Shown: positions 1 through 9,301 of the stretch, piece after piece
Layout: each line of letters starts with the position of its first letter
Numbering within the stretch: position 1 is the first letter of the stretch
Origin: G051903925 sp051903925
Lineage (GTDB): Bacteria > Pseudomonadota > Alphaproteobacteria > Zavarziniales > Zavarziniaceae
Length of the DNA stretch: 64,000 nt
NCBI RefSeq assembly: GCF_051903925.1
Contig: NZ_CP173678.1
Location: 2,418,001 to 2,482,000 of the forward strand
Direction: 5' to 3'
The notes under the pieces: generated by a model
Seen by the model: the letters and a program-made list of their open reading frames with translations, nothing else
Told to the model about the DNA's origin: nothing
Databases searched by the model: none
Translations under genes and position numbers: made by a program

Positions 1-20
1 GGCAGGGGCGCCCTGAAGAT

Positions 21-58
21 CGAACGGCCGGTTCACATCTCGCGGGACCGGCCGTTCG
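21..58. repeat. 12-bp inverted repeat upstream of the first gene
   Basis: CGAACGGCCGGT (21-32) and its exact reverse complement (47-58) are separated by 14 nt. No T-run follows, so it is either a structured 3' end of a gene outside the window or an operator for the GST gene, whose Shine-Dalgarno AGGAGGT starts at 63. Confidence 0.5.
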
Positions 59-73
59 CTTCAGGAGGTCGCC

Positions 74-718
74 ATGCCCACCCTCTATTCTCTCGACGTC
101 TCGCCCTATGCCGCGCGTGTCCGGATCGCCGCGCGCTACAAGGGCATCGCCCTGGACCTGGCGCCGCCGCCCGAAGGCGGCATGAAGTCCGACCTCTATC
201 GCGCGATTAATCCGATCCAGCGCTTGCCGACCCTGGTCGACGGCACGCTCAAGCTGCCCGAGTCCCAGGTGATCGTGGAATATCTGGAGGAGACCCAGGG
301 CGGCCCGTCGCTGCTGCCCGGCTCCCCCGCAGATCGCGCCCGTGCGCGCCTGCTGTCGCGCATGGTCGACCTCTACATCTTCGTGCCGCTGACGGTGCTG
401 TTCGGGCAACTGGACCCGAGCACGCGGAACGAGGCCGTGCTGAAGGAGAAGGTGGGCGAACTGGGTGCCGCCCTGCAGCAGGTGGAACACTATCTGGTCG
501 GCCCCCATGCCGTGGGCGAGGCGTTCAGCCAGGCCGACTGCGCCCTGCCGACCGCGCTGTTCTTCATCACGACGCTGGGACCAATGCTGGGTGTGACGGA
601 GCCCCTTGCCCATACCCCCAGGCTTGCGCGCTACTGGTCGACGATCGGCCAGCATCCGGCGGTGGCACCCGTCATGGCCGAGATGCAGCAGGGGCTGCGG
701 CAGTTGATGGGGGGCTGA
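74..718 (+). CDS. glutathione S-transferase family protein
   Basis: 214 residues, a normal length for a soluble GST. An N-terminal thioredoxin-like domain (about 1-80) carries SPYAARVRI near residue 10, where the glutathione-activating residue sits, and the ES pair at 63-64 that binds the gamma-glutamyl group in this superfamily. A helical C-terminal domain follows. The start is supported by AGGAGGT four bases upstream. A second GST gene begins 7 bp downstream on the same strand, so the two are probably co-transcribed. GSTs conjugate or reduce electrophiles with glutathione in the cytosol. The substrate cannot be read from the sequence. Confidence 0.88.
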   Translation: MPTLYSLDVSPYAARVRIAARYKGIALDLAPPPEGGMKSDLYRAINPIQRLPTLVDGTLKLPESQVIVEYLEETQGGPSLLPGSPADRARARLLSRMVDLYIFVPLTVLFGQLDPSTRNEAVLKEKVGELGAALQQVEHYLVGPHAVGEAFSQADCALPTALFFITTLGPMLGVTEPLAHTPRLARYWSTIGQHPAVAPVMAEMQQGLRQLMGG

Positions 719-725
719 GGCACCA

Positions 726-1355
726 ATGGCGGACTACCGGCTTCACTGCTTCGCTGAATCGGGCAACAGCTACAAGCCGGCCTTGATGCTGGCGCTGGCG
801 GGCTGTGCGTGGGAGCCGGTTGTCGTCGACTATTTCGGCGGCCAGACACGGGATCCGGCCTTTCGCGGTCAGGTCAACGCGCAAGGGGAGGCCCCGGTGC
901 TGGAGCATCGGGGCCGAACCTTGAGCCAAAGCGGCGTCATCCTGACCTATCTGGCGGAGCAGACGGGGCTCTATGGCCCCCGGACCGAGGACGAGCGCCT
1001 GGAGATCCTGCGCTGGATCCTGTTCGACAACCACAAGTTCACCAGCTATTTCGCAACCCTGCGCTTCATGGTCGGCATCCAGAAGACGGGGGAGACGCCG
1101 GTGACCGAGTTCCTGCGCGCCCGCGCGCTGGGTGCCTGGGGCATTGTCGAGGCGCATCTGGCCGGGCGGCCGTTCCTGCTGGGCGCGCGCCCGACCATCG
1201 CCGACCTCAGCCTGGCGGGCTATGTCTATTTCCGCGAGGAGACGGGCATCGACCGCGCGGCCTTCCCGGCGATCAACGCCTGGGCGGAGCGGATCGCGGG
1301 ACTTCCCGGCTGGCGCGCGCCCTGGGACCTGCTGCCCCCCAGCACACGGGGGTGA
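726..1355 (+). CDS. glutathione S-transferase family protein
   Basis: 209 residues. The N-terminal thioredoxin fold has SGNSYKPAL near residue 12 and a QS pair near 68 at the usual glutathione contact. The C-terminal helical domain contains PTIADLSLAGY, the N-capping box typical of GSTs. It lies 7 bp after the preceding GST, but the two proteins differ strongly, so they are not a recent duplication. It is convergent with the dioxygenase gene that ends at 1360. Substrate unknown. Confidence 0.87.
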   Translation: MADYRLHCFAESGNSYKPALMLALAGCAWEPVVVDYFGGQTRDPAFRGQVNAQGEAPVLEHRGRTLSQSGVILTYLAEQTGLYGPRTEDERLEILRWILFDNHKFTSYFATLRFMVGIQKTGETPVTEFLRARALGAWGIVEAHLAGRPFLLGARPTIADLSLAGYVYFREETGIDRAAFPAINAWAERIAGLPGWRAPWDLLPPSTRG

Positions 1356-1359
1356 CGGC

Positions 1360-2205
1360 TCATGCCGCCTGGGCGATGAAGCTGTCCAGCCAGGGGGTGC
1401 GATAGCCGTCCTGGCGCCACAGGATGGGAAAGAAGCTTTCGTCCATCGTCGTGTCGGCCACCCGGCGATAGCGGCTGTAGACCGGGGAGACGTTGGTCGG
1501 GTGGAAGCGGGCCTCGGACGAGATGCAGTGCGCGACGACTGATCGGCGCGGACTGGAGCCGCGATTGACGCCGGAGCCGTGCCAGGTCGCGCCATGATGC
1601 AGGGCGCAGCCGCCGGCCGGCACCTCGACATGGACGATCTCGGGCACCTGGCCGACCTGGGCCGCTGCCTCGGCCAGTTCCTTGCGATAGTCGTCGGGCG
1701 CGTGGAACTGGGCGATGGGCGGGAACAGGCCCCAGCGGTGCGATCCGCGGACATATTCGATCGTGCCGCCCGCGGCGCTGGTGTCGTCCAGCGCCATCCA
1801 GCAGGTGACGTAGGCCGCCGGCTGGACCCAGTCGATATAGCTGTCGTCCTGGTGGAAGCCCAACGGCTTGGCCCCCGGGGGCTTCCACAGGACGTTGTCC
1901 TGGGCGATCCGGGCGCCCGGCCAGCGGCCGAGCTGGGCGCTGGCTTGGCCCACGGCCGGGCTGAGCACTGCAGCCGCGACGGCGGGATCCGACTTCCAGC
2001 CGTTGCAGATCTGCCGCGTGCGGTCGGGTGGATCGCGAGTCGCGCGCCAATTCCACTCGTCCGGGTGCAGGCCGGTCGGGAAGTGGCCGGCGAACAGTCC
2101 TTCAAAGCGGGCCGCCAGCCGGGCCGCCTGCGCGCGGTCCAGGAAGTTGCGAAGGATCAGGAAACCGTCGCGATCAAACCGGGCAACCTCGTCAGAGGAC
2201 AGCAT
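1360..2205 (-). CDS. phytanoyl-CoA dioxygenase (PhyH) family Fe(II)/2-oxoglutarate oxygenase
   Basis: 281 residues from the preferred start at 2205 (MLSSDEVARFDRDGFL); the frame stays open upstream to 2268. The jelly-roll oxygenase pattern is visible: HxD at H118/D120 in GFHQDDSY, a distal histidine near 209 in TWHGSG, and an arginine near 220 for the 2-oxoglutarate carboxylate. The family hydroxylates diverse small molecules using Fe(II), O2 and 2-oxoglutarate. The opening phrase DRDGFLILRNFL is typical of bacterial PhyH proteins. No pathway partner lies next to it, so the substrate is unknown. It diverges from kup. Confidence 0.85.
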   Translation of the reverse strand: MLSSDEVARFDRDGFLILRNFLDRAQAARLAARFEGLFAGHFPTGLHPDEWNWRATRDPPDRTRQICNGWKSDPAVAAAVLSPAVGQASAQLGRWPGARIAQDNVLWKPPGAKPLGFHQDDSYIDWVQPAAYVTCWMALDDTSAAGGTIEYVRGSHRWGLFPPIAQFHAPDDYRKELAEAAAQVGQVPEIVHVEVPAGGCALHHGATWHGSGVNRGSSPRRSVVAHCISSEARFHPTNVSPVYSRYRRVADTTMDESFFPILWRQDGYRTPWLDSFIAQAA

Positions 2206-2363
2206 GGCGACGCCCCGTGCACCGGAAATGGATCCTCCGATCATGACCGTTTGCGGCGCAACATGCACGCTCCCGCAGTTTGATGGCGTCGCGCGGGAGC
2301 CGTGGCCCCGCCGGGCGCTTTAGGCTAGCGTGCGGCGAGCACGGGCCAGGCGGGCGGGAGTTG

Positions 2364-4226
2364 ATGCAGTCACACGGGTCGACCAGGGCGCTGTTCATCG
2401 GGGCCGTCGGCATTGTCTTCGGCGATATCGGGACCAGTCCGCTCTACGCGATCAAGGAGTGCTTCGTGGGTCCCCACCCGCTGGCGGTCGATCGCGAGCA
2501 CGTGTTCGGGGTCCTGTCCCTGATCTTCTGGTCGGTCACGCTGGTCGTGTCGCTGAAATACGTGTCGATCATCATGCGCGCCGACAACAAGGGCGAGGGC
2601 GGCAGCCTGGCCCTGCTGGCGCGCGTGTCGCACCTGACGCACGGCACCCGCCTGACCCACTGGGTCGGCATCCTGGGCATCTTTGCCGCGGCCCTGTTCT
2701 TTGGCGACAGCATCATCACGCCGGCGATTTCGGTGCTCAGCGCGGTCGAGGGCCTGAGCGTCGTGTCGCCCGTGCTGGAGCCGTTCGTGGTGCCGCTGAC
2801 CCTGGCGATCCTGGTCGTCATGTTCGCGATCCAGCACCGCGGCACGCATTCGGTGGGTGCCCTGTTCGGCCCGGTGATGCTGACCTGGTTCGCCGTCCTG
2901 GGGACGCTGGGCGTCATCCAGATCGTGCAGAATCCGTGGGTCCTGCTGGCGCTCAACCCCTATCACGCCATCTACTTCTTTGCGCTGGACGGCTGGATCG
3001 CCTTCCTGACGCTGGGCTCGGTCGTCCTGGTGGTGACGGGGTGCGAGGCGCTCTACACCGACATGGGTCATTTCGGCCGGCGGCCGATCCGGTTGGCCTG
3101 GTTCTATTTTGTCGGCCCCTGCCTGCTCCTCAACTATTTCGGCCAGGGCGCCTTGCTGCTCGCCGACCCTGAGGCCGCCTCGGCACCCTTCTTCAACCTG
3201 GCACCCGACTGGGCGCGCCTGCCGCTGGTGGGCCTGGCGACGATGGCGGCGGTGATCGCCAGCCAGGCGGTGATCTCTGGCGCGTTCTCGCTGACGCGGC
3301 AGGCGATCCAGCTGGGCTACCTGCCGCGCATGCGGATCGTCCACACCTCGGCCCAGTCGATCGGCCAGGTCTACCTGCCGGGCCTGAACTGGACGCTGGC
3401 AATCTGCGTGTTCCTGCTCGTCCTGGGGTTCCAGTCGTCCAGCCACCTGGCCGCCGCCTATGGCATCGCGGTGACGGGGACGATGATGATCGACCTGGCC
3501 CTGGTGACGATCGTGATCGTGATCGGCTGGCGGTGGAATCGCTGGCTGGTGGGCGCGCTGGTCGGCCTGTTCGCAATCATCGACCTGGCCTATTTCGGCG
3601 CCAACATGACCAAGGTCCTGCATGGTGGCTGGTTTCCGCTGGTCGTGGCGACCATCGCCTTTGTCCTGCTGACGACTTGGAAGCGGGGACGCGCGATCCT
3701 GTTCGAGCGGGTCAACGCCCATAACCTGGACCTGGACACGTTCCTGGCCTCGATCTCGGACCGGGCGCCGCGCGTGGCGGGCACCGCCGTCTTCATGACC
3801 GCCAACTCGCAAGGGGTACCCGGCGCCCTGCTGCACAACCTGAAGCACAACCGCGTGATGCACGAGCGCGTCATCATCCTGTGCGTGCGGACGGAAGAGA
3901 CGCCCTATGTCTTCGTCGACCGGCGGATCGAGTTGTCGGCGCACAGCAACAACGTCCACCGCATGATGCTGCGCTATGGCTTCATGGAGGATCCCAACGT
4001 GCCCGACGCCCTGACGCGGCTGAAGGAGCACGGGCTGGAGATCGATCCCATGCAGTGCTCCTTCTTCCTCAGCCGCGAGGTCGTCGTCCCCAGCGAGAAC
4101 CCGGGCATGGCGCTGTGGCGCGAGCGGCTGTTTGCCCTGATGTCGCGCAGCGCCACCAGTGCCATGAGCTTCTTCCGCCTGCCGCCCGACCGCGTCGTGG
4201 AACTGGGCACCCAGGTCGAGATCTGA
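2364..4226 (+). CDS. kup: Kup-type low-affinity potassium uptake protein
   Basis: 620 residues from the ATG at 2364, which follows a GGGAG ribosome site. The open frame extends to 2280, but the N-terminal Kup signature GIVFGDIGTSPLYAIKE begins only after this methionine. About twelve hydrophobic membrane segments fill residues 10-440, followed by a cytoplasmic C-terminal domain. Kup/HAK/KUP proteins import K+ with protons through the inner membrane. It is transcribed alone, divergent from the PhyH gene and convergent with a GST gene. Confidence 0.95.
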   Translation: MQSHGSTRALFIGAVGIVFGDIGTSPLYAIKECFVGPHPLAVDREHVFGVLSLIFWSVTLVVSLKYVSIIMRADNKGEGGSLALLARVSHLTHGTRLTHWVGILGIFAAALFFGDSIITPAISVLSAVEGLSVVSPVLEPFVVPLTLAILVVMFAIQHRGTHSVGALFGPVMLTWFAVLGTLGVIQIVQNPWVLLALNPYHAIYFFALDGWIAFLTLGSVVLVVTGCEALYTDMGHFGRRPIRLAWFYFVGPCLLLNYFGQGALLLADPEAASAPFFNLAPDWARLPLVGLATMAAVIASQAVISGAFSLTRQAIQLGYLPRMRIVHTSAQSIGQVYLPGLNWTLAICVFLLVLGFQSSSHLAAAYGIAVTGTMMIDLALVTIVIVIGWRWNRWLVGALVGLFAIIDLAYFGANMTKVLHGGWFPLVVATIAFVLLTTWKRGRAILFERVNAHNLDLDTFLASISDRAPRVAGTAVFMTANSQGVPGALLHNLKHNRVMHERVIILCVRTEETPYVFVDRRIELSAHSNNVHRMMLRYGFMEDPNVPDALTRLKEHGLEIDPMQCSFFLSREVVVPSENPGMALWRERLFALMSRSATSAMSFFRLPPDRVVELGTQVEI

Positions 4227-4242
4227 GCGTCAGGGCGGGCCG

Positions 4243-4908
4243 TCAATCCTCGGCAGGCACGCCCAGCGGGAAGAACTGGCGATAGGGCCGCGCCTCGTCG
4301 ATGGCGCGGGCGAAGGAGGGGCGGTCCATCAGGCGCCGGCGATAGGCCAGCAGCCTGCCGAAGCGGGGCGCGATCGGCACCGTCCAGTGCGCGTAGAACA
4401 ACGCCGGGGCCGCCGCGCAGTCGGCAAGGCTGAAGTCGCCGGCCAGCCAGCCGTCGCAGCCCTCTAACCTGTTCTCCAGCCAGGCATAGGCCTGTTCCAG
4501 CTGGGCGCGCGCCTCGGCGACGCCGCGCGCGTCGCGCTCCCCCTCAGGGCGCAGCACGTCGAAGACGCAGCGCTGCTGCGGCGTCTGGATGTAGTTGTCG
4601 AAGAAGCGATCAAGGAAGCGAACTTCCAGCGCAGCCCTGGGATCGGTGGGCAACAGGCGAACCGGCCCCGGATGATGCAGGTCCAGGTATTCCAGGATGA
4701 TCGTCGCCTCGACCACGGTGCGCGCGCCGTCGACCAGCACAGGCATGCGCTTCATCGGCCAGCGCGCCGCCCATTCGGCCTCCGTCGCAGCGGCGTCGTC
4801 CCCGGCGCCCAGTTGCCGCCATGCGAAGGGGATCGCGTTCTCGTACAGGCCGATCGTCACCTTCTGGCAGTAGGACGACAGGGGATGGGCAAACAGGCTG
4901 AGGCTCAT
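4243..4908 (-). CDS. glutathione S-transferase family protein
   Basis: 221 residues from MSLSLFAHPLSSYCQK at 4908. The motif SSYCQKV sits at the active-site position, with Ser or Cys as candidate catalytic residues. The segment ending in TIILEYLDLHH corresponds to the gamma-glutamyl binding site. The C-terminal half is all helical, with FSLADCAAAPALF. The gene diverges from an HxlR regulator across 113 bp holding two palindromic motifs. This is a common layout for a redox- or electrophile-controlled GST, so regulation by that neighbour is likely. Substrate unknown. Confidence 0.87.
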   Translation of the reverse strand: MSLSLFAHPLSSYCQKVTIGLYENAIPFAWRQLGAGDDAAATEAEWAARWPMKRMPVLVDGARTVVEATIILEYLDLHHPGPVRLLPTDPRAALEVRFLDRFFDNYIQTPQQRCVFDVLRPEGERDARGVAEARAQLEQAYAWLENRLEGCDGWLAGDFSLADCAAAPALFYAHWTVPIAPRFGRLLAYRRRLMDRPSFARAIDEARPYRQFFPLGVPAED

Positions 4909-4922
4909 GGAGGGCCGCACTT

Positions 4923-4978
4923 CCAGTTGTCGATTGCAACTGGTTGAAGGCTAGGACGACCGATCCTAGATTGCAATC
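4923..4978. promoter_or_regulatory. candidate HxlR operator pair between GST and HxlR genes
   Basis: Two related palindromes share GATTGCAA. The first is CCAGTTG-N7-CAACTGG (4923-4943). The second is the perfect GATTGCAATC (4969-4978). The GATTGCAA cores start 37 bp apart. A further inverted repeat, CTAGGA-N7-TCCTAG, lies at 4951-4969. Position between divergent genes fits control of both. The binding protein is inferred. Confidence 0.55.
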
Positions 4979-5021
4979 GGTCTGGCCCACCTTACGGCCG
5001 GGCAACGCCAAAGGTTCATGC

Positions 5022-5525
5022 ATGGATGCCGGTCACCGCTCGGGCTGCCCCATCAACCTGACGCTGGAACTGATGGGCGATCGCTGGAGCCTGCTGGTGA
5101 TCCGCGACGTGATGTTCGGCAACCGGCGCCACTTCCGCACTCTGCTGACCCAGTCGGAGGAGGCAATCGCCTCCAACATCCTGGCCGACCGGCTGAAGCG
5201 CCTTGTGGCGGCGGGGCTGCTGTCCCGGGTCGACGACCCCAGCCACCGGCAGAAGGCGATCTACAGCCTGACAGAGCCGGCGATCCAGCTGGTGCCGCTG
5301 CTGGCGCAGATGGCGGCCTGGGGCCGGCGCCACACGCAGGCCTCGCCGTTGCTGTCGCTGCGGGCCCGGATGCTGGAGGATGGGGGCCCGCCGCTCTGGG
5401 CCGACTTCATGGCGGAGCTGCGCCATGTCCACCTGGGCGCGCCGCCACCCACCCGCTCGGTGATGGCGGAATTCGCCGTGGGCCTGGCCGCGCACCAGGC
5501 GGGAAGCGGCGCGTCGCGGGCGTGA
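5022..5525 (+). CDS. HxlR-family transcriptional regulator
   Basis: 167 residues from the ATG at 5022; 78 bases of open frame upstream lack family similarity. The winged-helix HxlR domain covers about residues 10-100: a cysteine at 9, then INLTLELMGDRWSLLVIRDV, then the recognition region SNILADRLKRLVAAGLL and the wing. The conserved N-terminal cysteine is used as an electrophile or redox switch in several family members. The divergent GST gene is the obvious target, along with its own promoter. Confidence 0.9.
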   Translation: MDAGHRSGCPINLTLELMGDRWSLLVIRDVMFGNRRHFRTLLTQSEEAIASNILADRLKRLVAAGLLSRVDDPSHRQKAIYSLTEPAIQLVPLLAQMAAWGRRHTQASPLLSLRARMLEDGGPPLWADFMAELRHVHLGAPPPTRSVMAEFAVGLAAHQAGSGASRA

Positions 5526-5531
5526 GCCGGC

Positions 5532-6947
5532 TCAGGTGACCCAGGCGACGTGAAGCACGTTGGTGGTGCCTGGCGTCCCGAAGGGGACGCCTGCCGTGAT
5601 GACGATCCGCTGCCCGGGTTCGGCGAAGCCGTCGGCCTTGGCCGTCGCGCGGGCCTTGTCGACCATCTCGTCGAAATTGTGGGCGTCCTCGGTCACGACC
5701 GAATGCGCGCCCCAGCACAGCGCCAGGCGACGCGCCGTGGCAATGGACGGCGTCAGGGTCAGCATCGGCACGCGCGGCCGCTCGCGCGCTGCCCGCAATG
5801 CGGTCGAGCCTGAGGTCGTATAGGTGACGATGGCGGCGGAGCGCAGCGTTTCCGCCACCTGCCGCGCGGCCGCACTCAGCGCGTCGGCGGCGGTCGCCTC
5901 CGGCTCCAGCCGCTGCGCCTGCGTGATCGAGGGATAGTAGGCGTCGCCTTCGACCTGCAGCGCGATCGAGTCCATCATCGAGACGGCCTCTACCGGATGG
6001 GCGCCCGACGCCGATTCGGCGGACAGCATGATCGCGTCCGCCCCCTCGTAGACGGCGGTGGCGACGTCCGTCACCTCGGCGCGGGTGGGGACGGGCTGGA
6101 CCACCATCGATTCCAGCATCTGGGTTGCCACGATCACCGGCTTGCCCGCGCGCCGGCAGGCCCGCGTGATCCGCTTCTGCGACGTCGGCACCTCCTGGAT
6201 CGGCAGTTCGACCCCCAGGTCGCCGCGCGCCACCATCAGTCCGTCGGACAGCTCGATGATCTCGTCCAGGCGCTCCAGGGCCGCCGGCTTCTCGATCTTG
6301 GACATCACGGCCGCGCGGCCGCGCAGGTGCTTGCGCAGTTCGGCCACATCCTCCGGCCGCTGGACGAAGGACAGCGCAACCCAGTCCACGCCCAGGTTCG
6401 CGACGAAGTCGAGGTCGGACAGGTCCTTGGGCGTCAGCGCCGCGATCGGCAGGACCGCGTTGGGCACGTTGACCCCCTTGCGGTTCGACAGCGGCCCGCC
6501 TTCGACGACGCGGGTCATGGCGAAGTCGGACCCGGCCTCGGTCACCTCCAGCGCCACCTTGCCGTCGTCCAGCAGCAGGCGCGTGCCGGTCGACAGTGCC
6601 TGGAATACCTCCGGATGGGGCAGGACGGCGCGGGTCTCGTCGCCATCCTCGCCGCTCAGCTCCAGGCGGAAGGTGGCGCCTTCGCGCAACTGCACGGCGC
6701 CATCGCGGAAGCGGCCGACGCGCAGCTTCGGCCCCTGGAGATCGGCCAGGATGCCGATGGGGCGGCCGACCTCCGCCTCCAGCGCGCGGATCGCGGCATG
6801 GCGGGCGCGGACGTCGTCCTGCGAGCCGTGGCTCATGTTCAGGCGAAAGACATCGGCCCCCGCCTCGAACAGGGCGCGGATCATCTCGGGTGTGCTGGAC
6901 GCGGGGCCCAGCGTGGCAACGATCTTGGTATTGCGGCGGCGACGCAT
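5532..6947 (-). CDS. pyk: pyruvate kinase
   Basis: 471 residues, full length. Visible signatures are TKIVATLGPAS at the N-terminus, FRLNMSHGS for the nucleotide and K+ site, ARGDLGVEL in the active site, and ACRRAGKPVIVATQMLESM in the barrel. The C-terminal allosteric domain is present. It converts phosphoenolpyruvate and ADP to pyruvate and ATP in glycolysis. The start MRRRRNTK at 6947 is the only sensible one. The nearby DUF1244 and GapR genes are a familiar alphaproteobacterial neighbourhood for pyk (from memory). Confidence 0.96.
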   Translation of the reverse strand: MRRRRNTKIVATLGPASSTPEMIRALFEAGADVFRLNMSHGSQDDVRARHAAIRALEAEVGRPIGILADLQGPKLRVGRFRDGAVQLREGATFRLELSGEDGDETRAVLPHPEVFQALSTGTRLLLDDGKVALEVTEAGSDFAMTRVVEGGPLSNRKGVNVPNAVLPIAALTPKDLSDLDFVANLGVDWVALSFVQRPEDVAELRKHLRGRAAVMSKIEKPAALERLDEIIELSDGLMVARGDLGVELPIQEVPTSQKRITRACRRAGKPVIVATQMLESMVVQPVPTRAEVTDVATAVYEGADAIMLSAESASGAHPVEAVSMMDSIALQVEGDAYYPSITQAQRLEPEATAADALSAAARQVAETLRSAAIVTYTTSGSTALRAARERPRVPMLTLTPSIATARRLALCWGAHSVVTEDAHNFDEMVDKARATAKADGFAEPGQRIVITAGVPFGTPGTTNVLHVAWVT

Positions 6948-7068
6948 GGTGCGAGCCTAGCCAAGCCGGCGCCCGCTTGCCACCCCGCGCCATGGGCGGG
7001 ATTGCGTCTGCACGCGAAAGGCGCCACATGGCAGGCACGGCGCTGGCCGGCAAGACAGGAGGCATGGC

Positions 7069-7371
7069 ATGGCCAAGACACTGGACCAGGCAACGCAGAC
7101 CGAGCTGGAAGCCGCGGCGTTCCGCAGGCTGGTCCGGCACTTCCAGGAGCATCCGGAGGTGCAGAACATCGATGTGATGAACCTGGCCGGCTTCTGCCGC
7201 AACTGCCTGTCCAACTGGCTGAAGGAGGCGGCGGACGAGCGCGGCGTCGCCCTGACCAAGGACGAATCGCGCGAGCAGGTCTATGGCATGCCCTATGAGG
7301 AGTGGAAGCAGCAGCACCAGACGCCCGCCCCGGCCGAGGCCCTGGCCAAGCTGACGCCCCACAACCACTGA
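7069..7371 (+). CDS. DUF1244 family protein
   Basis: 100 residues, the usual size of this proteobacterial family. The core contains VQNIDVMNLAGFCRNCLSNW, with two cysteines three residues apart, and YGMPYEEWKQQHQ near the C-terminus. No signal or membrane segment is seen, so it is cytosolic. The function is unknown. A structure from a rhizobial homologue exists (recalled, not checked). It is divergent from pyk and convergent with the histidine kinase. Confidence 0.88.
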   Translation: MAKTLDQATQTELEAAAFRRLVRHFQEHPEVQNIDVMNLAGFCRNCLSNWLKEAADERGVALTKDESREQVYGMPYEEWKQQHQTPAPAEALAKLTPHNH

Positions 7372-7413
7372 CACCCCACAAGTCCTGGCGCCGGCGGCGG
7401 GATTGCGCTGGCG

Positions 7414-9204
7414 TCAGGCGGCCTTGTCGGGTTGCGAGCGCCAGGCGGGGAAGTTCAGGGTGACGCACGTCCCCCGGTCCTTGACGCTCTCGATCTCCAG
7501 CGTGCCGCCGTGCCGCTCGACCAGGATCTTGACCAGCGGCAGGCCCAGGCCGGTGCCCTCGTGCCGACGGGACAGCGCTGCATCCACCTGGCGGAAGGGG
7601 ATCAGGGCGACCTCGACCTCCTCCGCGCTCATGCCCTGGCCGGTATCGCTCACCGCCAGGCTCAGGCCGCCATCGCCCCGCCGGTGCCAGCCTAGCGTCA
7701 CCCGGCCGCCCGGGTCGGTGAACTTGATTGCGTTCGACAGCAGGTTCAGAAGCATCTGGCGCAGCCGGTGCTGGTCGGCCAGCAGGCTGGGCCCGGCCTG
7801 GGTCGGGTCGCCCTGGTGCGGCGTCACCACGGCGATGCCCTTGCGCGCGGCAAGCGGCTGCAGCATGGCCGTGCAGTCCTCCAGCAGTTCCTCCAGGTCC
7901 AGATGCTGCTCGGCCAGGTCCAGGTGGCCGGCCTCGATCTTGGACAGGTCCAGGATGTCGTTGATGACCTCGAGCAGATGGCGGCCCGAGGTGAGGACGT
8001 CGCCGACATATTCCGCCTGGCGCGGCGTCAGCGGCCCGGCAATGCCCGCCTCCAGCACTTCCGAGAAGCCGATGATCGCGTTGAGCGGGGTACGCAGCTC
8101 ATGGCTCATGTTGGCCAGGAAGCTGGACTTGGTGCGGCTCGACTGCTCGGCATCGGCCTGGGCCCGGCGCAGGTTCGTCTCGACCGTGCGCCGCTCGGTC
8201 ACGTCCTGGACCGTGCCCTCGAAGAAGGTGGGGTTGCCCTCCGCGTCGCGCACCAGCCAGGCATTCTCCATCGCCCAGAAGCGCTCGCCCGTGTGGCGGC
8301 GGCAGACCTCGGACTCGAAGCCGCGCACGACGCCGTCGCGCAGCAGCGTCTCGAAGAAGACACGCGCTCGCTCCGGGTCGATGAACCATGGCCGGCGGTC
8401 GGTGTCGCGCAGCGCCATCATGTGGGATTCGTCGTCATAGCCGTGCATGCGCGCCATGGCCGGACTGGCGCGCAGGATCCGGCCGTTCAGGGCGCTGCGA
8501 TAGATGCCCTCCGTCGCATGGTCGAACAGCTGGCGCAGCTCGACCTCGCGCCGGCCCAGCTGCTCCGCCGCCTCCTGCGCGGCGCGCGCCTTGCGGGCCA
8601 GCAGGCCGCCCAGGATGCCGATGATGACGGCAAGGGCGACGGCAGCGGCGATCACGATCAGCTGGTCGCGGCGCGTGGCGCCCGACACCTCGATCTCCGG
8701 CACGGCGACCACGGCCATCCCCGGTGGACCGCTGGCCGCCATCGCACCCGCCGTTACCGGCATGTAGGCATGGGCAGCCAGCCGCTCCACCTCATCGCCC
8801 AGGTGGCCGGGGTCGACACGCGTCGTCCCGGCATGGTCGCGGTCGGCCAGGGCCGCGGCCAGCCCCTGGAGCGGTGGACGATCGGGGTACTGCGCGATCA
8901 CATGGCCCTGGCCGTCCAGCAGGCCCAGGACCGTGTCCGCGTGTTCGCCCAGCGCACCATGGAAGCGGCGCAGGGCTGCGGGTCGCTCCTCCGCAGGCAC
9001 GTCGCGGACATAAAGCGCCAGCAAGGTCGCCTGCATGGCCAGGTCGGCGTGATGGTGGCTGAGCGCCTGCTCGCGGATCGAACTGGTGAACAGCACCGCC
9101 AGACCGGACAGGACCAGGGCGACACAGCCGCTGGCCAGCGCAACCGCAACCGGGCGTCGCAGCCAATGCGACGCACGCAAGAACGGTGCTGTTCCAAGGC
9201 TCAT
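7414..9204 (-). CDS. membrane-bound PAS sensor histidine kinase (orphan)
   Basis: 596 residues. TM1 is at about 18-42, a periplasmic region at 43-180, and TM2 at 182-204. A short coiled linker follows, then a PAS domain (about 215-340) and a HisKA domain with the phospho-acceptor H368 in SFLANMSHELRTPLNAI. The HATPase domain has an N-box (LLNLLSNAIKFT), DTGQGMS and GTGLGLPLVKIL. All catalytic boxes look intact. No response regulator lies beside it, so its partner must be encoded elsewhere. The signal is unknown. Confidence 0.93.
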   Translation of the reverse strand: MSLGTAPFLRASHWLRRPVAVALASGCVALVLSGLAVLFTSSIREQALSHHHADLAMQATLLALYVRDVPAEERPAALRRFHGALGEHADTVLGLLDGQGHVIAQYPDRPPLQGLAAALADRDHAGTTRVDPGHLGDEVERLAAHAYMPVTAGAMAASGPPGMAVVAVPEIEVSGATRRDQLIVIAAAVALAVIIGILGGLLARKARAAQEAAEQLGRREVELRQLFDHATEGIYRSALNGRILRASPAMARMHGYDDESHMMALRDTDRRPWFIDPERARVFFETLLRDGVVRGFESEVCRRHTGERFWAMENAWLVRDAEGNPTFFEGTVQDVTERRTVETNLRRAQADAEQSSRTKSSFLANMSHELRTPLNAIIGFSEVLEAGIAGPLTPRQAEYVGDVLTSGRHLLEVINDILDLSKIEAGHLDLAEQHLDLEELLEDCTAMLQPLAARKGIAVVTPHQGDPTQAGPSLLADQHRLRQMLLNLLSNAIKFTDPGGRVTLGWHRRGDGGLSLAVSDTGQGMSAEEVEVALIPFRQVDAALSRRHEGTGLGLPLVKILVERHGGTLEIESVKDRGTCVTLNFPAWRSQPDKAA

Positions 9205-9301
9205 GCCGCGTGCTCATGATGCGGGCGCATCCCGCGTCCGCACAGCGTTGCAGCCTTGGGCGCTGGCGTCTATGGTCCGCGCCGCCAGAGCGAGGGGTGA
9301 C

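Noticed and set aside
2370..4031. 553-codon minus-strand frame opposite kup
   Set aside because: Kup signatures cover the plus strand completely. The antisense protein is low-complexity and rich in His, Asp and Gln.
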